This document shows positions 17,275 through 28,417 of a stretch of DNA of 64,000 nucleotides, in pieces; the first letter of the stretch is position 1; each line of letters opens with the position of its first letter. Both the position numbers and the translations under genes were made by a program. The DNA is from Mesorhizobium sp. YC-39. Its GTDB lineage: Bacteria > Pseudomonadota > Alphaproteobacteria > Rhizobiales > Rhizobiaceae. The DNA lies in NCBI RefSeq assembly GCF_025753795.1, contig NZ_JAOWPS010000002.1, positions 876,501 to 940,500 of the forward strand, read 5' to 3'. Below the pieces are notes generated by a model. The model saw only the letters and a program-made list of their open reading frames with translations. It was not told the DNA's origin and searched no databases.

Positions 17275-18107
17275 TGGCAGGCTCGACCACCTTGCTCCGC
17301 GATGACGCCACGCTGCGGGTTTCCGACACGGGCGACGGGCTGGCGGTCGTGTTCCAGCACGGGTTGGGCGGCAGCGAGGCGCAGGTCGTCCAGGCTTTCC
17401 CCGCCGGCGCCGGCGTCCGGCGCCTCACCCTGGAATGCCGTGGGCATGGCGCCTCCGGGCTGGGCGTAATCCGGCCGTTTTCCATGAGCATGTTCGCCGA
17501 CGATGTCCTGGCCGCCGCAGATCAGGCCGGGCTCGACCGTTTCGTCGCCGGCGGCATTTCCATGGGCGCTGCGATCGCCTTGCGCCTCGCCTGCCGCCAT
17601 CCGGACCGCGTGGCCGGCCTGCTGCTCGTGCGTCCAGCCTGGATTTTCGGCAGCGCGCCGGCAAACATGCGACCGAACGCCGAGGTCGCCAGCCTGATCC
17701 TCGACCATGGCCCTGACAAAGCGAGAACGATCTTCGCGCAATCGCGGACAGCCGCGCGCCTCAAGCGTGAGGCGCCCGACAATCTCGCTTCGCTGCTGGG
17801 TTTTTTCGACCGGCCGGATTCGGCATCGTTCGTGCAGATTCTGGCCGACATCTCCGCCGACGGGCCGGGAGTTTCAGAAAGCGACGTCGCTACTCTCGGC
17901 ATGCCCGCATTGGTCGTCGGCAATGCCATGGATGCGGTGCATCCCTTGTCGGCTGCCCACAAATTAGCCGCCACTATTCCCGGCGCGACATTTGCCGAAA
18001 TCCCTTCCAAGGCCCTCGACGGCGCCAGACATTTCGTCGAGTTGCAGGCTGAGATCACCGCCTTCCTTCATGCCCATGCCAATTTCCGGAGCCTTATCCC
18101 ATCATGA
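17274..18107 (+). CDS. Alpha/beta hydrolase
   Basis: A 277-residue alpha/beta-fold hydrolase. An oxyanion-loop candidate (FQHGLGGSEAQ), nucleophile elbow GGISMGAAIALRLA, an aspartate in VVGNAMDAVHP and a late histidine (DGARHFVEL) give the catalytic layout. It overlaps the isomerase stop and the following epimerase start. In a sugar operon with a dehydrogenase, a lactonase role is plausible (inferred). It is unrelated in detail to the HSL-type esterase at 9125, so the locus encodes two kinds of hydrolase. Confidence 0.88.
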   Translation: MAGSTTLLRDDATLRVSDTGDGLAVVFQHGLGGSEAQVVQAFPAGAGVRRLTLECRGHGASGLGVIRPFSMSMFADDVLAAADQAGLDRFVAGGISMGAAIALRLACRHPDRVAGLLLVRPAWIFGSAPANMRPNAEVASLILDHGPDKARTIFAQSRTAARLKREAPDNLASLLGFFDRPDSASFVQILADISADGPGVSESDVATLGMPALVVGNAMDAVHPLSAAHKLAATIPGATFAEIPSKALDGARHFVELQAEITAFLHAHANFRSLIPS

Positions 18108-18826
18108 CGACCAAATCCCTGTCCGGCCCCGCTGCCATCGCCGCCCTGCCGCGCAACCGACTGCTCGGCGAGTTTTCGCTGTGGTCGGCGGACCTTGCCA
18201 ATATGGAGCGCGACTTGAAGCGCATCGACGCTTACGTCGACCTGCATCACATCGACGTCGCCGATGCCCGTTTCACCCCCGGCTTCCTGTTCTTTCCCGA
18301 TCTGGTGGCGCGGATCGCCAAGCTGACGACAAGGCCGATCCATGTCCATCTGATGGTCGAAGCCGAGATCGTCGAGGAACAGACGCGCCAGTTCATTGAG
18401 GCCGGCGCCGACCTGATCAGCGTGCACGCCGAAAACGGCGAGGCAGGCTTGCGCGCCGTGCGGCTGGCGCATGCGCTCGGCGCCGAGGCCGGCGTCGTGC
18501 TCAGGCTGGAAACGCCGGTCGTGGCGGTCACGCCGTTCCTGTCGCAAGTGGCATTCGTGACGCTGCTCGGCACCTCGATCGGCGTCAAGGGCCAGAACCT
18601 GTCCGAACAGGCCTGCGACCGCCTGATCGAAGCGCGCGCGCTGATGAAAAAGGCAGGGCGCGAAGCCGATATCATCCTCGCCGCCGATGGCGGCATCCGC
18701 CACGAGACGGTGCCGCGCCTGCGCGCCGCCGGCGCCGAGACGGTGGTGCTCGGATCGCTGGCTTTCGGCGACCCGGACCTTGCGCAACGCATGGCCTGGC
18801 TGCATGGGCTGAAGGTCGCCGCCTGA
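18104..18826 (+). CDS. Ribulose-phosphate 3-epimerase family protein
   Basis: A 240-residue TIM barrel. It carries the epimerase landmarks in order: LLGEFSLWSADLANM, DLHHIDVADARFTPG (canonical HxDxMDGxF degenerate at the Met and Gly), RPIHVHLMVE and ILAADGGIRHETV. Enzymes of the family interconvert ribulose-5-P and xylulose-5-P or allulose-6-P and fructose-6-P. With the ROK kinase that follows, it points to a phosphorylated sugar entering central metabolism. The start overlaps the hydrolase stop by four bases. Confidence 0.88.
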   Translation: MTTKSLSGPAAIAALPRNRLLGEFSLWSADLANMERDLKRIDAYVDLHHIDVADARFTPGFLFFPDLVARIAKLTTRPIHVHLMVEAEIVEEQTRQFIEAGADLISVHAENGEAGLRAVRLAHALGAEAGVVLRLETPVVAVTPFLSQVAFVTLLGTSIGVKGQNLSEQACDRLIEARALMKKAGREADIILAADGGIRHETVPRLRAAGAETVVLGSLAFGDPDLAQRMAWLHGLKVAA

Positions 18827-19849
18827 TGACAAAACTCGCGCTTGCCTTCGATCTCGGCGGCACTGAGTTGCGTGGCGCGCTGGTCGAGCGCGGCGGCCGC
18901 GTTGCCGCCCGCGTTTCGGCGCCGACGATGGCTGGTGCGGGATCGGAGGCAGTGATCGGCCAGATTGTTGCCCTGGCAGGAACCTTGCTGGCGGAGCACC
19001 CGCAGGCAAAGGTCGCCGGCATCGGCATGTGCGCACCTGGGCCACTCGATCCCAAAGCGGGGATTGTCATCGGGCCGCCGACGCTGGCCGGCTGGCACGA
19101 CGTGCCGTTGATCGACATTCTTAGCCGGCAATTCGGCCTGCCGGTGCGGCTGGAGAACGACGCCAATGCGGCGGCTCTCGGCGAATGGCGCTTCGGCGCC
19201 GGCCGTGGCAGCGGCTCGCTGGTGTTCGTCACCGTGTCGACCGGCATTGGCGGCGGCGTGGTTGCCGACGGCCATATCTATCACGGCCGGCGCGGGCTGG
19301 CGGCCGAGATCGGCCACATGACCATCACCGGTGAGGGCGACCGCTGTTTCTGCGGCGCCGTCGGCTGCTTCGAAGCCGTCGCCTCCGGCACCGCGCTTGG
19401 ACGCCGCGCCACGCGGCTGACGGCGCCGGGTGACGGTTCCCTGCTCAGGCGCCTTTCCGGCGATGGCGACGTCTCGGCCAGGCATGTCGTCGAGGCAGCG
19501 CGCGCCGGTGATGTCAGTGCGCTCGAACTAGTCGACGCCGAGGCGAAGTGGCTCGGCATCGGCTTCACCAACCTGCTCCATCTCTATTCGCCGGACCTGA
19601 TCGTCATGGGCGGCGGCCTCGCCAACGGCTTCGACCTCCTGGGGCCAGGAATCAGGGCCACCGTCGAGCAGCGAGCGATGCCGGCCTATCGCGACGTGCC
19701 GATCGTGCCGGCGGAGCTCGGCGACCGGGCAGGCCTGATCGGCGCGGCAAGCATGATCTTGTGGGAGGGCGAACCGGGCGCGCCGCTGGCGATGGCGCAA
19801 GACGAAGATAATGGTGCGAGCAAGCGTGCCGATGCCAGGGAGGCAAGCC

Positions 19850-19857
<8 letters not shown>
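18826..19857 (+). CDS. ROK-family sugar kinase
   Basis: A 343-residue kinase. The ATP-binding start LAFDLGGTELRGALV, sugar-binding ENDANAAALGEW, and the ROK zinc site GHMTITGEGDRCFCGAVGCFEA are intact, so it looks catalytically competent. It lacks a DNA-binding domain and is therefore an enzyme rather than a NagC-type repressor. Known members phosphorylate glucose, allose, fructose, ManNAc or GlcNAc. The epimerase neighbour makes an allose/allulose-like hexose one possibility, but this is only suggestive. Confidence 0.92.
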
Positions 19858-20941
<1,084 letters not shown>

Positions 20942-20961
20942 ATCAACCCCCTCCATTGGCA

Positions 20962-20988
20962 TTGATGTGCTGCGCTGCAGCACATCAA
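20962..20988 (+). terminator. Operon-end hairpin
   Basis: TTGATGTGCTGC and GCAGCACATCAA form a perfect 12-bp stem with a three-base loop (GCT), 21 bases after the ATPase stop. Only four A/T bases follow, so termination would be weak or Rho-assisted. Confidence 0.6.
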
Positions 20989-21003
20989 AAGCCACTGCAC
21001 ACC

Positions 21004-21056
21004 ATTTTAAATCTTGACGCGTGTTAAATTTTTATAAAACATGCGGAAATGCTGGC
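21004..21056 (+). repeat. 53-bp promoter/operator repeat, copy B
   Basis: This is the second copy of the 11360-11412 element with four differences; the dyad core reads TTGACGCGTGTTAA. It precedes the second sugar operon and implies co-regulation of both. Confidence 0.7.
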
Positions 21057-21085
21057 CTGTGTGGGTCAGCGCTCTGGGAGGAGAA

Positions 21086-21256
21086 ATGCCTGATACGAAA
21101 AGTGGCCCGAACCAGGCCTTCAACCTGCGTGCCGCATGGCGGCCGATGATTGGTCGGCGGCTTGCCATCGCAAGCGCCGGGCTAGCCATTGCCGCGCCCC
21201 GCACAGGCATTCCGGCCGTCGAGAAACGGGCCAGATACAACGCAACCAACAATTAG
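21086..21256 (+). pseudogene. Small ORF resembling a decayed Tat leader
   Basis: A 56-codon frame with a strong ribosome site (GGGAGGAG). Its start parallels the first operon's binding protein: both read M-D-K-GP early and then RR...I.SAGL..AA (GRRLAIASAGLAIAAP here). It ends at TAG 15 bases before the Rbs-type binding-protein start. It may be the remnant of a duplicated binding-protein gene replaced by the current one, or a translated leader peptide. No family is recognised. Confidence 0.5.
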
Positions 21257-21270
21257 GAGGAGGACGAAGC

Positions 21271-22260
21271 ATGCGCATGTTCAATTGCCTGACGCTTGGC
21301 GCAGGTCTGTTTGCAACCGTGATTTCAATGCCGGCCCATGCCGAGGACGCGGCGAAGGTCGCGGCCATCGTCAAGGGCCTCGACAATCCGTTCTTCCAGA
21401 CCATGCAGAAGGGCATCGAGGACCAGGCCAAGGCCGACGGCGTCAACGTCACGGTCCAGGCTGCCGCCAACATGGGCGACGCGACCGGGCAGGCCGATCG
21501 CCTGACCGCCATGGCCATGCAGGATTTCGATTGCTACCTGGTCAATCCGATCAGCGTCTCCAACCTTGTCCAGGCGCTGGTGCCGGTCGCCCAGAAGAAG
21601 AAGCCGATCGTCAACATCGACAGCACTATCGACGCCGAGCAGGCCAAGGCGGCGGGCTTCGCCATCTCGACCTATATCGGCACCGACAACGTCGCCGCCG
21701 GCGCGCTGGCCGGCGAGGAGATGCTGAAGCTGGTGCCTGCCGGCTCCAAGGTGGCGCTGGTCGCTGGCATCGTCGGCGACGTCGGCTCCAATGCCCGCAT
21801 CAAGGGCTTCAAGCAGGCCGTTGAAGGCAAGCTCGAAGTCGTGGTCATGGTCAGCGCCGATTGGGACCGCGAAAAGGCCCTGACCGCCGCCACCGACATC
21901 CTCGCCGCGCACCCTGATCTCGCCGGTTTCTTCGCCGCCAACGACATCATGGCGCTCGGCGTCGAACGCGCCGTGCAGACCTCGGGCAAGGACGTCAAGG
22001 TGATCGGCCTCGACGGCATCGTCGACGCGCTGAAATCGATCGCCGCCGGCGAACTCACCGCCACCGTCGCCCAGTATCCCTATGTCGTCGGCGCCATGGG
22101 CGTCGAAGCTTGCGCCGTGGCCGCCAAGGGCAAGGAACTGCCCGCCAATGTGCCGGCGCCGGTGCTCTTGATCAACAAGGACAATGCCGAAGCCTCGCTG
22201 AAGAACTTCCCGGCCCCCGGCGGCGACTATCCCGATCCCTTCCGCGAGATGTTGAAGTGA
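21271..22260 (+). CDS. Sugar ABC transporter substrate-binding protein (RbsB type)
   Basis: A 329-residue periplasmic receptor with a Sec signal peptide ending PAHA-ED near residue 24. The mature protein begins KVAAIVKGLDNPFFQTMQKG, a standard ribose/galactose-binding-protein opening, and contains AGIVGDVGSNARIKGFKQA and FFAANDIMALGVERA. AGGAGGAGG precedes ATG 21271. It is the first gene of the CUT2-type importer, and its start lies about 215 bases after the shared 53-bp element. Confidence 0.94.
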   Translation: MRMFNCLTLGAGLFATVISMPAHAEDAAKVAAIVKGLDNPFFQTMQKGIEDQAKADGVNVTVQAAANMGDATGQADRLTAMAMQDFDCYLVNPISVSNLVQALVPVAQKKKPIVNIDSTIDAEQAKAAGFAISTYIGTDNVAAGALAGEEMLKLVPAGSKVALVAGIVGDVGSNARIKGFKQAVEGKLEVVVMVSADWDREKALTAATDILAAHPDLAGFFAANDIMALGVERAVQTSGKDVKVIGLDGIVDALKSIAAGELTATVAQYPYVVGAMGVEACAVAAKGKELPANVPAPVLLINKDNAEASLKNFPAPGGDYPDPFREMLK

Positions 22261-23254
22261 GCACTCCTGAACAAAACGCGCCCGTGCAGACCGCGGGCGC
22301 GGCGGAGGAGAGCCGCCCCTCCCTGTCGGCTCTCCTCCTGGATCCTTCCTTCTGGGCCGACTGGGCATCGGTCGTCGGCCTCGTCGGCCTCGTCATCGTC
22401 TTCGGCATCGCCCAGCCGGTCTTTCTCAGCATCGCCAATTTGCAGGCCCTGCTGCTCGCGGCGGCGATCCTGGTCGTGCTGTCTATCGGCCAGACCTTCG
22501 TCGTGGCGACCGCCGGCATCGACCTCTCGCTGGCTGCCGCGGTCATGTTGGGCGCCATCATCCTCGGTCTCGTCAACGCCGCCGGCTGGGGCATTTTCCT
22601 CGCTTGCGTGCTGGCTGTTCTTGCCACCAGCGCGGTGGGTTTCCTCAACGGCGTCCTCATCACCGCCGGCAAAATTCCCGACTTCGTGGTGACGCTCGGC
22701 ACGCTCTCGGGCATCACCGGGCTCGGCCTGATCCTGTCAGGCGGCGAGCCGACGATGGTCGGCTCGACGTTTCTGCTCAAGCTCGCCTCCGGCTCGTTCG
22801 GACCGTTCGGCTATCCCGTCTGGGTGGCGATCGCGGCCGTCATCGTCGCGCATATCGCGCTCTATCATACCCGCTTTGGCGTGCATCTCCTGGCCACCGG
22901 CGGCCAGGTCGAAAGCGCCGGCGCGCTCGGCATCCGCACCAATCGTGTCAAGATCGCCGCCTATACGATTTCGGGCTTCTGCGCCGGCATCGCCTCGCTG
23001 CTTCTGGTGGCGCGCATCGGCTCGGCCGAGCCGCTGATCAACACCAGCCTTCTGCTAAATTCGGTAGCGGCGGTGGTTCTCGGCGGCGTCAGCCTGTTCG
23101 GCGGCCGCGCTAGCATTCTCGGGCCGGCGATCGGCGCGCTGATGCTCACCGCGCTGGTCAACGGGCTGACCCTGCTCAGCGTTTCGGCCTTCTACCAACC
23201 GCTTGCCGTGGGCGCCATCGTGGTGCTGGCCGCCCTGATCATGCGGTACCAGAA

Positions 23255-23258
<4 letters not shown>
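22257..23258 (+). CDS. Sugar ABC transporter permease (RbsC type)
   Basis: A 333-residue permease of the branched-chain/ribose superfamily with about nine hydrophobic segments. Landmarks are LSIGQTFVVATAGIDLSLAA, KIPDFVVTLGTLSGITGLGL and AVVLGGVSLFGGRASILG. The GTG at 22257 overlaps the receptor stop in GTGA; the frame continues upstream only as a shadow. It forms the homodimeric channel of the second importer. Confidence 0.94.
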
Positions 23259-24019
<761 letters not shown>

Positions 24020-24076
24020 AAGCTGCCGATCCGGCCGGCCTGTCACGAATTGATTGGTACAAAAAGGAGTTTGCGA

Positions 24077-25162
24077 GTGGCGGTAATCCGTGTCGGACTT
24101 GTGGGTCTCGGCGAGGTCGCGCAGTCGATCCATCTGCCTGTATTAGCCGACCAGCGCGACCGCTGGGTGATAGCGGGCGTCTACGACGTCTCGCCAAGCC
24201 TGGTGGCATTGTGCAAATCCGAGTACCCGACCGCCAAGGCCTTCGAAACGGCCGAGGCGCTGATCAAGTCGCCCGACATCGACGCGGTTTTCGTGCTGTC
24301 ATCCGACGACACCCACAGCCGTTTCGTCCAAGTCGCCGTAGCAGCCGACAAGCACATCCTCCTGGAAAAGCCCGCTTGCCTGACGGTGCGCGAGATCGAC
24401 GAATTGCTGGCGCTGACCACGAATTACGCCAAGACGATCTTCGTCGGCTACATGCGCCGCTATGCACCGGCCTATTTGGCGGCGAAGGACGAACTGCCCG
24501 CCTTCGCCGACATCACCCATGTCCGCATCTTCGACCTGATCTCCGAAGGCCGGCATTTCCTGAAGAAAAGCCAGAACATCCTCTATCCCAGGGATATCGA
24601 CCCGGCGCTGCTCGAACGTGGTGCTAAGGAGCGCGATGCATTGATCCGCGAAGTGGTGGGCAGCGATGCGCCGGCGGACCTGGTGCGCGCCTATCGCGGT
24701 CTCACCGCGCTCTCTTCGCACCATCTTTCGGCGATGCGCGGCCTGCTCGGCGAGCCGAAACGCGTGGTGGCGGCGTATCGCACCAATGGCGGCGCCAACA
24801 CCAGCGTCACCTTCGACTATGGCCACTTCGCCTGCCTCTACGACGCCGTCGTCGACGATCTCGGCCTGTTCGACGCCATGATCGAGGTACGCTCGAACAC
24901 CAGACGGGTCCGCATCATCTACGACACGCCCTACATCCGCAGCCTGCCAACACGGCTCGAAGTGACGGAGGCCGGACCGCTCGGCCCGGTGACCAGGACA
25001 TTCGGGCCGCTCTATGGTGATGCCTTCTCGAACGAACTTGAGATTTTCCACCGCCACATCACGGACGGCACGAAGCCACTGACGGACCTGGGCGATTCGC
25101 GCCGCGACCTGGCGCTGATGGCGGAGATCATCGAGCAGATGAAGGAGACTGGCGGCCGCTGA
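24077..25162 (+). CDS. Gfo/Idh/MocA-family oxidoreductase
   Basis: A 361-residue NAD(P)-dependent dehydrogenase. It opens VIRVGLVGLGEVAQSIHLPV, has the EKP motif in ILLEKPACL, and continues VGYMRRYAPAYLAAKDEL. GTG 24077 is preferred because AAAAAGGAG lies seven bases before it; a TTG at 24050 is in frame. It is the last gene of the Rbs-type operon, so the imported sugar is probably oxidised directly. It is the third member of this family in 14 kb. Confidence 0.9.
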   Translation: MAVIRVGLVGLGEVAQSIHLPVLADQRDRWVIAGVYDVSPSLVALCKSEYPTAKAFETAEALIKSPDIDAVFVLSSDDTHSRFVQVAVAADKHILLEKPACLTVREIDELLALTTNYAKTIFVGYMRRYAPAYLAAKDELPAFADITHVRIFDLISEGRHFLKKSQNILYPRDIDPALLERGAKERDALIREVVGSDAPADLVRAYRGLTALSSHHLSAMRGLLGEPKRVVAAYRTNGGANTSVTFDYGHFACLYDAVVDDLGLFDAMIEVRSNTRRVRIIYDTPYIRSLPTRLEVTEAGPLGPVTRTFGPLYGDAFSNELEIFHRHITDGTKPLTDLGDSRRDLALMAEIIEQMKETGGR

Positions 25163-25171
25163 GGGTACCCG

Positions 25172-25447
25172 CTACTTCCCGCAATGGTGATCGTTGATCT
25201 TGTTCAGCGCGTTCGCGTCCGGTCCCGTCCGATGATAGGAACAGGCTCCGGCAGCGGTGGTGAACAACTGCTGGTCATAATAGCGCGGGCCGCCGAACAA
25301 GACGTCGATTATATCGCCTTCGGCGGGAACGTAGCGTTCGGATTGAACCCTGTGGTCGCGGTGCTTGTCGCCCGCGAAGGCGGAGGCGGATAGGCTACAG
25401 CCTATCGCGAGAGCGAGCGCGCGGATCGCAAAGCGTTTTGTCGTCAT
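25172..25447 (-). CDS. Small secreted protein of unknown function
   Basis: A 91-residue protein with a clear Sec signal peptide (charged TTKRF, hydrophobic ALALAIGCSLSASAFA). The mature part is about 66 residues, rich in His, Asp and aromatic residues (DKHRDHRVQSERYVPAEGD, YYDQQLFTTAAGACSYHRTG) and has two cysteines. ATG 25447 is chosen so that the signal peptide is N-terminal; the frame is open further upstream. It converges on the oxidoreductase. I recognise no family. Confidence 0.65.
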   Translation of the reverse strand: MTTKRFAIRALALAIGCSLSASAFAGDKHRDHRVQSERYVPAEGDIIDVLFGGPRYYDQQLFTTAAGACSYHRTGPDANALNKINDHHCGK

Positions 25448-25635
25448 CGGCAAAGCCCTTCTGGCCGTTCGGTTTTCCATCATATATCCAAAATCGTTAC
25501 CAGAACAAAAGTTCCCCCCGAGCGGCACATTGGACCTGTCGGAATCCGTCAATCCTTGTCGACTCCGCCTGTCACAATAGGTTTATCCCACAGCGATAGG
25601 GAGAGCGTTCCCGCATCCGGTGCTCAGCCGGACCG

Positions 25636-25666
25636 GTCTCTTCACACTAAAACCGTCTCTTCACAC
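25636..25666 (+). promoter_or_regulatory. Twin 12-bp direct repeat before the binding-protein gene
   Basis: GTCTCTTCACAC occurs at 25636-25647 and 25655-25666, a 19-bp period, ending 15 bases before the ATG. It may be a tandem activator or repressor site, or part of the leader. The regulator is unknown. Confidence 0.4.
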
Positions 25667-25681
25667 CAAGTGGGGTTTTTC

Positions 25682-26656
25682 ATGCGCAAGATCGTTCTCG
25701 CCGCCATGTTGCTGGCATCCGCCATCGGAGGCGCTTCGGCCGCCGACGGCAAGCTTGTCCTCTATACCAGCCAGCCCAACACCGACGCCCAGCAGACCGT
25801 CGATGCCTTCATGGCGAAGAACCCCGGCATCAAGGTCGAATGGGTGCGCGATGGAACGCCGAAGATCCTGGCCAAGCTGCGTGCCGAGATCGAGGCCGGC
25901 CAGCCGCAGGCCGATGTGCTGTTGATCGCCGATGTCGTGACCATGGAAGGCTTGAAGAAGGAAGGCCGGCTGCTCAGCTTTCCCGAGGCCGATGTCTCCG
26001 GCATCGACGCCGCTCTCTACGACAAGGACAAGACCTATTTCTCGACCAAGCTGATCACCACCGGCATCGTCTACAACACCAAGGCGCCCTTCGTGCCGTC
26101 GAGCTGGGAAGACCTCACCAGGCCGGAGGCCAAGGGCCTTGTCGCGATGCCGAGCCCGCTGACCTCGGGTGCCGCGATGATCCACACCGTGACGCTGACC
26201 GGCAATTTGCCGGAGGGTTGGGACTATTACAACGCGCTGGCCAAGAACGGCGCCCAGGCAAGCGGCGGCAATGGCGACGTGCTGAAAGCGGTCAGCGGCG
26301 GCGACAAGCTGTTCGGCATGATCGTCGACTACATGCCCATTCGCGAGAAGGCCAAGGGCGCTCCCGTCGAGTTCGTCTTCCCCAAGGAGGGCGTTTCGGC
26401 CGTCACCGAGCCGGTCGCCATCCTGTCCACGGCCAAGGACACCGAGGCTGCCAAGGCGTTCGTCGACTTCCTGCTGTCCAGGGACGGCCAGGAAGTCGCC
26501 GCCAGGATGGGTTACATTCCGGCGCGCGCCGATGTCGCCTTGCCGGCCGGCTATCCCGACCGTTCGTCGATCAAGGTGCTGGGCTACGATGCCGCCGCCG
26601 CCCTCGCCAACGACGCCGCCAACAAGGAAAAGTTCGGCGCCGTGATGAGCCAGTAG
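25682..26656 (+). CDS. ABC transporter substrate-binding protein (iron/phosphonate type)
   Basis: A 324-residue periplasmic receptor of the FbpA/AfuA/PhnS group. A Sec signal peptide ends GASA-AD. The mature protein begins KLVLYTSQPNTDAQQTVDAF and contains DVLLIADVVTMEGLKKEG, YNTKAPFVPSSWEDL and GYIPARADVALP. Known ligands of this group are Fe3+, thiamine, sugar phosphates and 2-aminoethylphosphonate. A tyrosine pair occurs in WDYYNAL, but I cannot assign iron binding from it. ATG 25682 follows GTGGGG. Confidence 0.9.
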   Translation: MRKIVLAAMLLASAIGGASAADGKLVLYTSQPNTDAQQTVDAFMAKNPGIKVEWVRDGTPKILAKLRAEIEAGQPQADVLLIADVVTMEGLKKEGRLLSFPEADVSGIDAALYDKDKTYFSTKLITTGIVYNTKAPFVPSSWEDLTRPEAKGLVAMPSPLTSGAAMIHTVTLTGNLPEGWDYYNALAKNGAQASGGNGDVLKAVSGGDKLFGMIVDYMPIREKAKGAPVEFVFPKEGVSAVTEPVAILSTAKDTEAAKAFVDFLLSRDGQEVAARMGYIPARADVALPAGYPDRSSIKVLGYDAAAALANDAANKEKFGAVMSQ

Positions 26657-26675
26657 CTGGGCCGGGCAGCCAGCG

Positions 26676-28412
26676 GTGTCGTCCGCGCAGGACATCCTCT
26701 CCGGGCAGCGTGTGTCGGCGCGACGCGGGCACATGTCGCGGACCACGCCCGGGTTCCGCGCGTCAGCGCTCGCCGTCCTGCTGGTGATCGTGCTGCTCAG
26801 CCTGCTGCCGATGGTCAGGCTCGTCATCGCGGCCATCGCGCCGGGCGGCGAGCTCGACTTCAGCGCATTTGCCGAACGCCTGGCCAAGCCGGCCGCGTTG
26901 CGGGCGATGTGGCACACGCTGGACACCGCTTTTTTCGGCGCTGTGCTGGCGCTCTGCCTCGGCGCCCCCTTTGCCGTTGCCGTCACCATGACGGACCTGC
27001 CCGGACGAAAGGTGCTTAGCTTCCTGTTGCTGTTGCCGCTGATGATCGCGCCGCAGGTCACCGCTCTGTCGTGGCTGCATCTGTTCGGCCCGTCCAGCAC
27101 GCTTCTCGGCATGGCCGGCATGGCGCCGCCGCCAGGCACGCCCAATCCGATGCTCGGCCGCAGCGGCATCATCCTGCTTTACGCCGTCCAGCACGCGCCG
27201 ATCGTGTTCATTACGCTGCGCGCCGGGCTTGCCCGGATTCCGCGCGATCTGGTCGAGGCGGCCAGGGCCTCCGGCGCCAGGCCGCTACCCGTGCTGTGGA
27301 CCATCGTCCTGCCGGTGGTGCGTCCGTATATCGTGGCCGCGGCCGCGCTCGCCTTCGTCTCGGGCGTCGGCAATTTCGGCATCCCGGCTCTGCTCGGAAT
27401 GCCGGTCAACTATCTGACACTGCCGACGCTGATCTATCAGGACCTGTCGAGCTTCGGCCCCGGCGTGCTGCCGCAGATCGCGGCGCTGTCGGTATTGGTC
27501 GGGGTGCTGGCGCTGGCCGGTGTCGCCTGCCAGTCGCTGGCCCTGCGCGGCGCCGCGCACCGCTTCACCGCCGGCACGCCGGCGCGTTTCGAGCTTGGGC
27601 GCTACCGCGTGCCGCTCGCCGGCCTTGGCTGGCTGGTGATCGGCTTCATCCTTGTGCTTCCGGCCTGCGCGCTGCTGGCGACGTCGCTCGTCCCATCCTT
27701 CGGCGTGCCGCTTGGCTGGCAGACGGTGACCGCGTCCAACTACGCCGAGGTTCTGGTCCGGCAGGCCTCGACCGTTCGCGCCTTTCGCAACTCCATTCTT
27801 TTTGCCGGCGGTGCAGCCCTTGTCCTCGCCATCGGCGTCATTCCGGTGACCACAGTGCTCGAACGGTTCGGCCGGCGCTGGCAACGCATCCTCGGCGGCA
27901 TCGTCGATCTGCCCTATACCGTCCCCGGCGTCGTCCTGGCCATCGCCTGTATCCTCCTCTTCCTGCGCCCGCTGCCGCTGATCGGCAGCCTCTATGCAAC
28001 GGCTTCGATCATCGTGATCGCCTACATGATGCGGTTTTTCACGCTTGCCCTGAAGCCGGTGGCGACCGCTGTCGGACAGATTTCGCGCGATCTCGACGAG
28101 GCAGCTTCGGTGTCGGGAGCCGGGGCCCTTCGCCGGCTAATGACGATAACCGCGCCGCTCGCGGCACCCGCGGCGGTGGCGGGCGGTCTGCTCGTCTTCA
28201 TGAGCGCCTTCAACGAACTGACGGTTTCCGCTCTGCTCTGGTCGAGCGGTAACGAAACGCTGGGCGTGGTGCTGTTCAGCCTCGAGGAAGCGGGTCTCGG
28301 AACGCAGGCCGCGGCGATCGCCGTTTCCACGATCGCCGTTGTCGTCGTCCTGCTGCTGGTGCTCGACCGGTTCGGACGGCGGCTCCCAGCGGGCGTATTG
28401 CCCTGGCGATAG
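26676..28412 (+). CDS. ABC transporter permease, fused double-domain (FbpB/AfuB type)
   Basis: A protein of up to 578 residues in which two MetI-like permease halves are fused. Each carries an EAA loop: VEAARASGARPLPVLWTIVL in the first half and DEAASVSGAGALRRLMTITA in the second. Around 12 hydrophobic segments are expected. GTG 26676 is given as the start, but no strong ribosome site is visible; ATG 26733 (MSRTTPGFR) is an alternative. It works with the receptor at 25682 and presumably with the ATPase encoded on the other strand. Confidence 0.9.
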   Translation: MSSAQDILSGQRVSARRGHMSRTTPGFRASALAVLLVIVLLSLLPMVRLVIAAIAPGGELDFSAFAERLAKPAALRAMWHTLDTAFFGAVLALCLGAPFAVAVTMTDLPGRKVLSFLLLLPLMIAPQVTALSWLHLFGPSSTLLGMAGMAPPPGTPNPMLGRSGIILLYAVQHAPIVFITLRAGLARIPRDLVEAARASGARPLPVLWTIVLPVVRPYIVAAAALAFVSGVGNFGIPALLGMPVNYLTLPTLIYQDLSSFGPGVLPQIAALSVLVGVLALAGVACQSLALRGAAHRFTAGTPARFELGRYRVPLAGLGWLVIGFILVLPACALLATSLVPSFGVPLGWQTVTASNYAEVLVRQASTVRAFRNSILFAGGAALVLAIGVIPVTTVLERFGRRWQRILGGIVDLPYTVPGVVLAIACILLFLRPLPLIGSLYATASIIVIAYMMRFFTLALKPVATAVGQISRDLDEAASVSGAGALRRLMTITAPLAAPAAVAGGLLVFMSAFNELTVSALLWSSGNETLGVVLFSLEEAGLGTQAAAIAVSTIAVVVVLLLVLDRFGRRLPAGVLPWR

Positions 28413-28417
28413 CGGAC

